Assembly: GCA_937901335.1 (NCBI GenBank)
Contig: CALCHC010000026.1
Coordinates: 1 to 10,076, forward strand
Origin: an uncultured Phascolarctobacterium sp.
Lineage (GTDB): Bacteria > Bacillota > Negativicutes > Acidaminococcales > Acidaminococcaceae
Reading direction: 5' to 3'
DNA: 10,076 nt
The notes under the pieces were generated by a model, which was not told where the DNA came from, ran no database searches, and was given only the letters and a program-made list of their open reading frames with translations. The position numbers and the translations under genes are program-made. This document shows, one piece after another, positions 1-6,106 of the stretch. The first letter of the stretch is position 1; every line of letters begins with the position of its first letter.

Positions 1-1632
1 AGAGCTGCGTTCCCTGCTGCCTTTTTCACGAGGTACCAGTTCTTCATTATAGCTATGGCGTTGTTTACGAGCAGGAGCAAAAGCTTCAAGGCGTGCAGCA
101 TCTAAAGATTCTGCTGCCATACGACGAGCTTCATTCATTTCGCTCATAGGCACCATTACATTTTCATCATGTTCAAAGGTCAAGCTGTTGAGGAAGTATT
201 CAGTAGTACCCAAGCGGTCAACTTGTTTACGTACACCATCTTCATCAAGAGCACGTTTACGAGCTTCTTCAACGATAAAGTTAGTTTCGCCGTAGCCTAC
301 ATTGCCTTCATCGTCAGTAAGCATAATTTTCATAGGCTCGCCCAATTTAGCAGTAACTACTGCATCAACAGGAATGCGTTTCTTGGCATCAGGGCCGAAG
401 AATTGTTGAGCATAAGCCATAAGGCCTGCATCAAGAGTACGGAATACGCGGTCATTGAGGCGTACACCATTAGGAACATCAATGGTAACTTGTTCGCCAA
501 CTTTGGCAACGCTTACACTTTCGCCACCTTTAAGCATTTCGGTAACAGTAGTACCAACACGACCACCAACACTTACCCAGAACTCCAAGCCATCGCCCAA
601 ATGCAGTTCTTTATCCAATTTTATGGTAGCTTTGTTACGAGCTTTATCAAGTTTTGCCACGCGACCAACCAAAACGCCACGGTTATTAGGACGACGATCA
701 CTCATCATCTCTTTACCGGGACGGTGAGTCATATAAGCAGTAGTAAAATCGCGGTTAAAGATTTGTTCAATATTATCAAGGTCTTTTTGAGGAACAACAT
801 AGTTGCCTGCTTTGTAGCTATCTATTGCACGACGGTAAGCATCTACCACAACCGCAACGTATTCAGGGCGTTTCATACGACCTTCAATTTTATAGGAAAC
901 TACGCCTGCTTCAATCAGCTCAGGCAAAATTTCCAAGGTGTTCATATCTTTAGGACTTAAGAGATATTGACCTGCATCTTTGCCTGCAAGCATATCTTCT
1001 CCCTTAGCGTTCATCAATTTGTAAGGCAAGCGACAAGGTTGAGCGCAACGACCACGGTTACCACTGCGACCACCAATCAAGCTACTCATCAAGCATTGAC
1101 CGGAATAACATACGCAGAGCGCACCATGAATAAAGGTTTCAATTTCAGTACCACGACTGCAAGCTGCTTTGATTTCTTCAAGGCTAAGTTCGCGTGCCAC
1201 AACGGTACGTTCCATACCAGCTTCCACAGAAAAATCTACACCACTGCTATTAGTAACAGTCATTTGAGTACTAGCATGCAAGGGCAAATCAGGCACAATC
1301 TTTCTAGCCAAACGAATTACACCCAAATCTTGGACGATGATACCGTCAACGCCAACATTGTTCAAGAACAGTAAATAGCTTGCCAAATCCTGCATTTCGC
1401 TATCGTCAACAAGAGTATTTACAGTAATATAAATCCTTACGCGATGCATATGAGCAAAGTAAACAGCTTTCGCCATTTCTTCTCTATCGAAGTTGCTAGC
1501 GTATTGGCGTGCACCAAAAGCTTTACCACCCATATAAACTGCATCAGCACCTGCGTTAACTGCTGCTTCCAAAGCTTCCCAGCTACCAGCAGGAGCAAGT
1601 AATTCTATGATTCTTTCTTTAGAGTTATCCAT
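1..1632 (-). CDS. U32 family protein, RlhA/YdcP-like with probable DUF3656 region (3' end outside window)
   Basis: The frame starts at ATG 1632 and stays open to the window edge, giving 544 visible residues (MDNSKERIIELLAPAGSWEA...). Residues 165-183 match the U32 signature: E-T-F-I-H-G-A-L-C, then G-x-C and a final S. Cysteines 173, 180, 196 and 200 lie in and just after it, and KIEGRMKRPEYV at about 248 is typical of the family. Characterised members (RlhA, TrhP, UbiU) are Fe-S enzymes that hydroxylate RNA or ubiquinone precursors, so a role in rRNA or tRNA modification is likelier than proteolysis, despite the 'collagenase' label often used. The sequence past residue 300 (FNRDFTTAYM, then NNRGVLVGRV) suggests the long DUF3656-bearing subgroup, which commonly exceeds 650 residues. 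AAGGAG (1638-1643) precedes the start by 5 bases inside the upstream gene's end, so translation is probably coupled. Family assignment is confident; the exact substrate is inferred. Confidence 0.9.
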   Translation of the reverse strand, partial: MDNSKERIIELLAPAGSWEALEAAVNAGADAVYMGGKAFGARQYASNFDREEMAKAVYFAHMHRVRIYITVNTLVDDSEMQDLASYLLFLNNVGVDGIIVQDLGVIRLARKIVPDLPLHASTQMTVTNSSGVDFSVEAGMERTVVARELSLEEIKAACSRGTEIETFIHGALCVCYSGQCLMSSLIGGRSGNRGRCAQPCRLPYKLMNAKGEDMLAGKDAGQYLLSPKDMNTLEILPELIEAGVVSYKIEGRMKRPEYVAVVVDAYRRAIDSYKAGNYVVPQKDLDNIEQIFNRDFTTAYMTHRPGKEMMSDRRPNNRGVLVGRVAKLDKARNKATIKLDKELHLGDGLEFWVSVGGRVGTTVTEMLKGGESVSVAKVGEQVTIDVPNGVRLNDRVFRTLDAGLMAYAQQFFGPDAKKRIPVDAVVTAKLGEPMKIMLTDDEGNVGYGETNFIVEEARKRALDEDGVRKQVDRLGTTEYFLNSLTFEHDENVMVPMSEMNEARRMAAESLDAARLEAFAPARKQRHSYNEELVPREKGSRERSS

Positions 1633-1634
1633 TT

Positions 1635-2489
1635 TTACTCCTTCACTACCACGGTAAAGTTAAAACTATCGCTACCTAAACGTTCCCAAGGACGTTTATA
1701 ATCAAATTTCAAATTATATGTACCAACTTCTTGAGCGGTAAACACCAAAATTTCTACGCCGGGCATACCAACTCTTTGGTCATCACCACGAGGCATAATA
1801 AAGGAACTGCCTACATTTTTAATAGCGTTCTCTGCACCTTCGGGATAAGTCACAATCCAACGATAACCGGTTGTGGGATTGGAATCAAGTTTCAAGGCAA
1901 GAAGACTGCCGTTGGGAACGGTTAAGGTTTTGCCTTCTGCATTGCGAGTAAGTTTAGCAATTTGTACAAGACGACCTGCTTCACCAATGCGCATGGAAGC
2001 CATCAGCTTGCTGTACGGTACGAAACCAGTGTAACCGTTTCTTTCACTTTCGCGAGTGAAGATACCTTTTTCAGAGAACAGCACGTCAGCGTAATCTCCC
2101 AAAGTTTCTTGTACCTTTTCATCTTTGATGAAGAAGTCATACACAATGAACTCGCGACCAGTAGTCAAATCAAGGTTCACGCCTTTATAAGCAACTTTCT
2201 TTTCATTATTAGCTTGCAGAAGCACGCTTACCAAGCTAGGGCGATTCAGTTGTACAGCGTAGTTGATAGTACCTTTGTTGCCAACCTTATCAATCAATTC
2301 TTCCGCATACTTTTGCAAAATATTATTAGCCTCTTTTTCTAAAACAGGGTCATTACTACCGTCGATAAAAGGCAGGAAACCTGTGGCCTTTTTAATATTT
2401 ACAGGTGAGGAAAGCACTGTAGTTTGTTGGTCTGCAAAAGCAGGCACACACAGCAGCATACACAATAATGCAGTTATTAATGTCTTCAT
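1635..2489 (-). CDS. Secreted chagasin-type (I42) peptidase inhibitor domain protein with N-terminal DUF3298-like region
   Basis: The 284-residue protein begins MKTLITALLCMLLCVPAFA, a clear Sec signal peptide with likely cleavage after AFA, so it is exported. I chose ATG 2489 because GGAGG (2496-2500) lies 6 bases upstream and the signal peptide starts there; an in-frame start at 2516 would add nine residues (MNLNRWRLR) and place the Shine-Dalgarno inside the gene. The C-terminal third carries the three I42 loop motifs: NPTTGY at 204-209, VGMPG at 240-244 (variant of the GxGG loop) and RPW at 266-268. In chagasin these loops block papain-like (C1) cysteine peptidases. Residues about 30-175 resemble DUF3298/DUF4163 domains of secreted proteins (LDLTTGREFIVYDFF near 106-120). 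It is the first gene of an operon with the U32 gene 2 bases downstream. The inhibitor fold is well supported; the target peptidase is unknown. Confidence 0.88.
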   Translation of the reverse strand: MKTLITALLCMLLCVPAFADQQTTVLSSPVNIKKATGFLPFIDGSNDPVLEKEANNILQKYAEELIDKVGNKGTINYAVQLNRPSLVSVLLQANNEKKVAYKGVNLDLTTGREFIVYDFFIKDEKVQETLGDYADVLFSEKGIFTRESERNGYTGFVPYSKLMASMRIGEAGRLVQIAKLTRNAEGKTLTVPNGSLLALKLDSNPTTGYRWIVTYPEGAENAIKNVGSSFIMPRGDDQRVGMPGVEILVFTAQEVGTYNLKFDYKRPWERLGSDSFNFTVVVKE

Positions 2490-2552
2490 TCGTAACCTCC
2501 ATCTATTTAAATTCATATATCTTACTAAAAATGAGAATTCTTTATCAGAATA

Positions 2553-2581
2553 ATTATAAACCTATTATATGTCTATGTAAA
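2553..2581 (-). promoter_or_regulatory. Promoter of the I42-U32 operon
   Basis: On the minus strand, TTTACA (2576-2581) matches 5 of 6 consensus -35 bases. A 17-base spacer separates it from a perfect TATAAT (2553-2558). The predicted transcription start is near 2546, leaving a leader of about 57 bases before ATG 2489. The -35 box abuts the T-tract of the helicase terminator. Confidence 0.75.
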
Positions 2582-2614
2582 TAAAAAGAGATTGCTCGCT
2601 TAGAGCAATCTCTT
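2581..2614 (-). terminator. Rho-independent terminator of the DEAD-box helicase gene
   Basis: Arms at 2587-2597 and 2603-2613 pair perfectly over 11 bp (AGAGATTGCTC / GAGCAATCTCT) around a 5-base loop, and one more A-T pair extends the stem. On the minus strand the stem is followed by TTTTAT. It starts 6 bases past the helicase stop codon. Confidence 0.9.
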
Positions 2615-2619
2615 GTAAA

Positions 2620-3876
2620 TTATTTCTTTGAACCTTGTCTTCTATTACTTCCTGTTTTGGGAGCTTTTCTCTTATCCGCAACTGCATTTCTACCACGCTT
2701 GGGAGCACCAGCTTTTTTCTTCTTGGAGGTGGAAGAAGTGGTAGCACGACGAACTACAGTCTTGCCTTCCAAGTTTTGACGTTCCATGGTCAAATTCAAC
2801 TTGGTTTCGATATTGCGCAACCATTTAACTTCGTCAGCAGTGTAAAGGGTAACTGCAACACCTTCGTTACCTGCACGACCAGTTCTACCAATACGATGCA
2901 CGTACCAGTCAACATCGTGAGGAATGTCGTAGTTGATTACGTGGGTTACGCCTTCTACGTCAAGACCACGAGCAGCAAGGTCACTTGCTACAAGAATTTG
3001 AATCTTGGCATCCCTAAAGGTTTTCATAACAGTCTTACGCTTAGCAGCGGACATTTCACCGTGGAGAACGTCTACATTATAACCTTGAGTACCAAGCCAA
3101 TCACCAAGTTCTTTAGTGCGTTCCTTGCTAATGCAGAAAACAATAGCCAAGTACGGGTTGTAGCGGTCAATCAAAGCAGCAACTGCTTTATTTTTATAGT
3201 CTTCTGTAGTTTTCAAGCAGATTTGTTGAATTTTATCTACAGTAGCTTCAGCAGGATTAACGTCGATGAGGGCGCAGTTACGAGTAATGCGTTTACCAAG
3301 CTTACGAACTTCCTCATTCAGTGTTGCGGAGCAGAGCATAGTTTGGCGTTCAGGATTAGTCATTGCGATAAGTTCGCTTGCTTCGTCAATGAAACCTTGC
3401 AAGAGCATTTCGTCAACTTCGTCCAAAACAAGATACTTAACACCGCCAAGAGAAGTATTGCCCTTGCGGATATGGTCAAGCAAACGACCGGTAGTACCAA
3501 TCAGAACATGGCTTTTGCCATCAAGTTTATGTTTTTGCAATTCAAAATCGCGACCGCCGGTTACAGCGAGAACTTTGATGTCTCTGTCACCGGTAATTTT
3601 TTTCAATTCGTTAGCAACTTGTTGGGACAACTCACGAGTAGGAGTAATTACAAGTGCTTGAACATAAGGTTTAGTAGTATCTATTTTTTCAACCAAGGGT
3701 ACCAAAAACGCCAAGGTTTTACCGGTACCTGTTTGTGCTCTGGCGATTACGTCCTTACCGGCATACAAAGCAGGAATTGCTTGTTCTTGTACCGGCATGG
3801 GCTTTTTGATACCCATTTTGGTCAATTGTTCAACTGTATGGGCACAAACCTTCAGTGCCTCAAAGCCATTAGCCAT
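2620..3876 (-). CDS. DEAD-box ATP-dependent RNA helicase (DEVD variant)
   Basis: This 418-residue protein has the two RecA-like domains of a cytoplasmic DEAD-box RNA helicase, which uses ATP to unwind short RNA duplexes in ribosome assembly, RNA decay or cold adaptation. Motifs in order: Q motif (PMPVQEQAIP, Q30), Walker A AQTGTGKT at 47-54, PTREL at 79-83, GG at 107-108, TTGR at 128-131 (usually TPGR), motif II DEVD at 152-155, SAT at 183-185, ASDLAARGLDV at 297-307 and HRIGRTGRAG at 327-336. Beyond about residue 376 is a short Lys/Arg-rich tail (KKKK, KRGR, RRQGSKK), likely for non-specific RNA binding. The length suits compact CshA/RhlE-like enzymes; the subtype cannot be fixed from sequence alone. 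GAGG lies about 8-10 bases before ATG 3876. It has its own promoter and terminator, so it is probably monocistronic. Confidence 0.95.
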   Translation of the reverse strand: MANGFEALKVCAHTVEQLTKMGIKKPMPVQEQAIPALYAGKDVIARAQTGTGKTLAFLVPLVEKIDTTKPYVQALVITPTRELSQQVANELKKITGDRDIKVLAVTGGRDFELQKHKLDGKSHVLIGTTGRLLDHIRKGNTSLGGVKYLVLDEVDEMLLQGFIDEASELIAMTNPERQTMLCSATLNEEVRKLGKRITRNCALIDVNPAEATVDKIQQICLKTTEDYKNKAVAALIDRYNPYLAIVFCISKERTKELGDWLGTQGYNVDVLHGEMSAAKRKTVMKTFRDAKIQILVASDLAARGLDVEGVTHVINYDIPHDVDWYVHRIGRTGRAGNEGVAVTLYTADEVKWLRNIETKLNLTMERQNLEGKTVVRRATTSSTSKKKKAGAPKRGRNAVADKRKAPKTGSNRRQGSKK

Positions 3877-3927
3877 TTTTCATACCTCTTTTCAAATTTG
3901 GTTTAATCTTTCAAAATCAGACAACGC

Positions 3928-3957
3928 ATTATAACACATTAGTCCCAAAAACGCCAA
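3928..3957 (-). promoter_or_regulatory. Promoter of the DEAD-box helicase gene
   Basis: TATAAT (3928-3933) is preceded by TG and one base, forming an extended -10 (TGTTATAAT). TTGGCG (3952-3957), 18 bases upstream, matches 4 of 6 consensus -35 bases. The predicted leader is about 45 bases. Confidence 0.65.
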
Positions 3958-3965
3958 TGGTTTTC

Positions 3966-5120
3966 TCAATACGCATCCTTTATCTTTTGCAGCTTCTTCA
4001 ACTGTTCTTGCACGGCTTTCGCCACATCATCAATACGCTTCGGCGCTAAATAATCATTAAATACTAAAACACTCTTAACGATGTCATCTATATCTTGCAG
4101 TTTTTGCAAGTCTATTAAATCCCAATTAGTAATCAGTTTTGCATTATCATCGTGATTATTTGTAAAAGCTTTAGCTTCAAAGTTTTTTCCAACTTGAGCG
4201 TCTTTGTTCCACAAACTGGTACCATTATCATAGATTGGAGCAACACTTATGAATTCCAAAGTATTCACATCACGAATGAAGCCAAAGTTTCCATAATGTC
4301 TATCAGAATTACAAATCAAATAGTCAACTGCAAGCATTACATCCAAAGTTTCTTTAACCTTGGGAACATTAAACTGCTTACAACATTGTAATAAAAAATC
4401 ATATTTATTAGTGTGAGTAGTTTTCACGGGTGATAATGTTTGCATCATATTTGCAGCAGTAACGAGTTCTGTATCAGTAGTAATGAAATTTTCGCAACTA
4501 CTAAGATATCTATCACCATCACGAACTATTTTATAATCCACATAGGGAATTACATCAAGGAGTTCAAAAATTTTAGAAGCGATATGTTCATTAAATGGTT
4601 CTTGTTCAAAAGGACCACTACCTGCTTTCATAAGTACAGTCTTACTAGTTACATCATCCCTAACCCAACGCTTGGGAAGCATACCATCAGAGGTACTATC
4701 AGGTGACATAAAATCTAATTGAGCAGAATGATAGGAAGAATCAAAAAGAGCATTACCAACATCAAGAGAAAATTCATTGGTAAAAAAGTTGATATCTTCC
4801 CATTTTGTATCTTCATCACAAGGTTTAATCCAGTATTGGTCACTAAGGCTAAGTCCATAGTTTTTGAAGGGCAACGCAGCAAGTTTCACATTATAGCGTT
4901 CTTCAAAACTACTACCACCTACACGACTGCCAGGTACAGCACGACTTGCCCACCATTTAGCCAAACTTTTCTTTTGAGGTTTACCTGCTACTATATCTAC
5001 ACCAATAGGAAAAGCAGCAGTGTCGTAAACTTCAAGGATATCTTCAATTATAAAATTGTCTAATGTATCAATTTGAAGTTTGCAGAGTGGTGTCTGCTTA
5101 TTCATCAGAATATAGAACAT
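3966..5120 (-). CDS. HipA-like (CtkA-type) Ser/Thr kinase-fold protein, stand-alone
   Basis: The 384-residue protein has the C-terminal HipA kinase signature: a catalytic loop NSDRHYGNFGF at 271-281 (D273 as base, N278 as metal ligand), a metal-binding YDNG at 297-300 (D298), a candidate ATP lysine in TVLMKAGSG (K165) and a helix glutamate in NEHIAS (E178). The catalytic residues appear intact, so it is probably an active kinase. The N-terminal half lacks the usual HipA N-domain; it carries WWASRAVPGSR (56-66) and GLSLSDQYWIKP (89-100), which I recognise as marks of a family common in gut Firmicutes, annotated as HipA-domain proteins and sometimes mislabelled 'excisionase'. ATG 5120 has GAGG 8 bases upstream; the ATG at 5105 has none. 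No small HipB-like gene is adjacent. The protein substrate is unknown. Downstream I see only a weak hairpin (3943-3964), so some readthrough into the helicase is possible. Confidence 0.85.
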   Translation of the reverse strand: MFYILMNKQTPLCKLQIDTLDNFIIEDILEVYDTAAFPIGVDIVAGKPQKKSLAKWWASRAVPGSRVGGSSFEERYNVKLAALPFKNYGLSLSDQYWIKPCDEDTKWEDINFFTNEFSLDVGNALFDSSYHSAQLDFMSPDSTSDGMLPKRWVRDDVTSKTVLMKAGSGPFEQEPFNEHIASKIFELLDVIPYVDYKIVRDGDRYLSSCENFITTDTELVTAANMMQTLSPVKTTHTNKYDFLLQCCKQFNVPKVKETLDVMLAVDYLICNSDRHYGNFGFIRDVNTLEFISVAPIYDNGTSLWNKDAQVGKNFEAKAFTNNHDDNAKLITNWDLIDLQKLQDIDDIVKSVLVFNDYLAPKRIDDVAKAVQEQLKKLQKIKDAY

Positions 5121-5182
5121 GATAGTTACCTCTATTAGCTATATTTGCAACATTAAAAATATTTATAAGCTATTTTTTGTCT

Positions 5183-5212
5183 ATTATACCATTTCTAAAC
5201 ACTTTATTTCAA
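5183..5212 (-). promoter_or_regulatory. Promoter of the HipA-like gene
   Basis: TATAAT (5183-5188) with an upstream TGG forms an extended -10. TTGAAA (5207-5212), 18 bases further up, matches 5 of 6 -35 bases. The predicted start near 5176 gives an A/T-rich leader of about 56 bases. The 5121-5231 gap holds this promoter and no small reading frame with a ribosome site. Confidence 0.72.
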
Positions 5213-5228
5213 ATCCATAAAATGCTAC

Positions 5229-5261
5229 TAAAAACAGCCTACCCATTTGGATAGGCTGTTT
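5229..5261 (-). terminator. Rho-independent terminator of yaaA
   Basis: Arms 5232-5241 and 5252-5261 pair over 10 bp (AAACAGCCTA / TAGGCTGTTT), with two further C-G pairs inside past a mismatch. On the minus strand it continues into a T-run, and it starts 2 bases past the yaaA stop codon. Confidence 0.85.
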
Positions 5262-5262
5262 A

Positions 5263-6003
5263 TCATTTCACAAACACAAACTCCGTTTCAGTAGAAAGCT
5301 CTTCATTAAAAACGTACCCTCGCACGTTGTACGCCTTCACTTCATCAACGGACTGCACATTATTTTCTGCACATAAGCGTACCATTTCCCCACGCGCCAT
5401 TTTAGCTTCAGTGGCTTTTACCTTTAGCTTACCCTTAACGTAAGTTCCAAATACACAGGTCACAAAACGCACACCGTCTTTAACGTAAGGCTCAACTGCT
5501 TTGGAATATTCTTTAGAAGCAAGGTTCAGCACTTCCCTATCGTCCTTGGTCAGTTCATCATAAAGCAAATTATTCCAAAATGCATAGAGATTTTTAAAGC
5601 CATCACAAGCAAGCCGTGCCTGCATCTCCAAACGATAAGGCACTACACCATCGAAGGCACGCAGTATTCCGTAAAAGCCAGACAAAATCCGCAAGTTCTT
5701 TTGCAAACAATCTAAAGCTTCTTCATCTAAAACATTAGGAGCGATATGTTGATACTGCAAGCCATCGTAAGCAAAAACAGCAGGAGTTAAATTACGCTCT
5801 AAATTCATACCTTGCAAACGCTTAAAATTAAGTTCCGTAATTTCATCATTGCACTCCCATAATTTTTTCAAGGAAGCATAGTCCATTTTACAAAGTTCAT
5901 CTTTAAGTTTTACAGTTCTATCTAAAAATACAGGCTTACTTAATGGTACAAATGTATCGTTATCAACGCGCATCTTTTTTGCCGGAGAAATTATAATCTT
6001 CAT
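5263..6003 (-). CDS. yaaA: YaaA family peroxide-stress protein (UPF0246/DUF328)
   Basis: The 246-residue protein matches YaaA over its full, normal length. Landmarks are the N-terminal ISPAKKM (5-11), AYDGLQY (78-84), LSGFYGILRAFDGVVPYRLEM (107-127, close to the family's LSGLYG-LRP-D--PYRLEMG block, with A in place of the usual P at 116), NLASKEY (160-166) and KMARGEM (201-207). In E. coli, YaaA is a cytoplasmic protein induced by hydrogen peroxide that lowers free intracellular iron and protects DNA and proteins from Fenton damage; the fold binds DNA, and its biochemical activity is not settled. AGGTGA lies 4 bases before ATG 6003. It appears monocistronic, with a promoter upstream and a terminator directly downstream. 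I could not recognise a PerR box. It uses codons TTA/CTA/TCA more freely than the helicase or transporter genes. Confidence 0.95.
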   Translation of the reverse strand: MKIIISPAKKMRVDNDTFVPLSKPVFLDRTVKLKDELCKMDYASLKKLWECNDEITELNFKRLQGMNLERNLTPAVFAYDGLQYQHIAPNVLDEEALDCLQKNLRILSGFYGILRAFDGVVPYRLEMQARLACDGFKNLYAFWNNLLYDELTKDDREVLNLASKEYSKAVEPYVKDGVRFVTCVFGTYVKGKLKVKATEAKMARGEMVRLCAENNVQSVDEVKAYNVRGYVFNEELSTETEFVFVK

Positions 6004-6038
6004 AGTCTCACCTATCTGCCAAAAATATCTATACTAAT

Positions 6039-6067
6039 ATTATACAACAACTTCCAGAACAAAAAAT
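6039..6067 (-). promoter_or_regulatory. Probable promoter of yaaA
   Basis: A perfect TATAAT lies at 6039-6044, 35 bases upstream of the start codon. The -35 position (about 6062-6067) falls in the T-tract of the TRAP terminator (ATTTTT) and matches poorly, so the promoter may need an activator or rely on A/T-rich upstream contacts. Confidence 0.45.
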
Positions 6068-6092
6068 AACGGCCCACCAAAAAGTGAGCCGT
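6061..6092 (-). terminator. Rho-independent terminator of the TRAP transporter operon
   Basis: Minus-strand arms ACGGCTCAC (6084-6092) and GTGGGCCGT (6069-6077) pair over 9 bp with one G-U. A 6-base loop separates them and TATTTTTTG follows. It lies 14 bases past the permease stop codon. Confidence 0.88.
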
Positions 6093-6106
6093 ATTTTCAA
6101 AATGAA

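Noticed and set aside
169..1374. Plus-strand frames of 263 and 135 codons opposite the U32 gene
   Set aside because: They are shadows in codon register; the minus strand carries the U32 signature throughout.
2490..2516. A longer start for the inhibitor gene (MNLNRWRLR...)
   Set aside because: GGAGG lies inside this extension at the correct distance from ATG 2489, and the signal peptide begins at the later Met.
2635..3906. A 423-codon plus-strand open frame opposite the helicase
   Set aside because: It is in exact codon register with the helicase, its product is low-complexity (rich in F, N, S, T), and the minus-strand gene has all DEAD-box motifs. It results from avoidance of TTA/CTA/TCA.
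3943..3964. A terminator after the HipA-like gene
   Set aside because: AAAAC/GTTTT arms give only a 5-bp A/T-rich stem with a T-run. This is too weak to annotate as a terminator, and it overlaps the helicase -35.
5121..5262. A small HipB-like antitoxin gene upstream of the kinase
   Set aside because: The gap contains only the promoter, an A/T-rich leader and the yaaA terminator, with no frame long enough for a helix-turn-helix protein.
6020..6060. A PerR-type box upstream of yaaA
   Set aside because: The A/T-rich stretch near TATAATATTAGTATA matches only half of the TTATAAT-N-ATTATAA pattern, no better than expected in such sequence.
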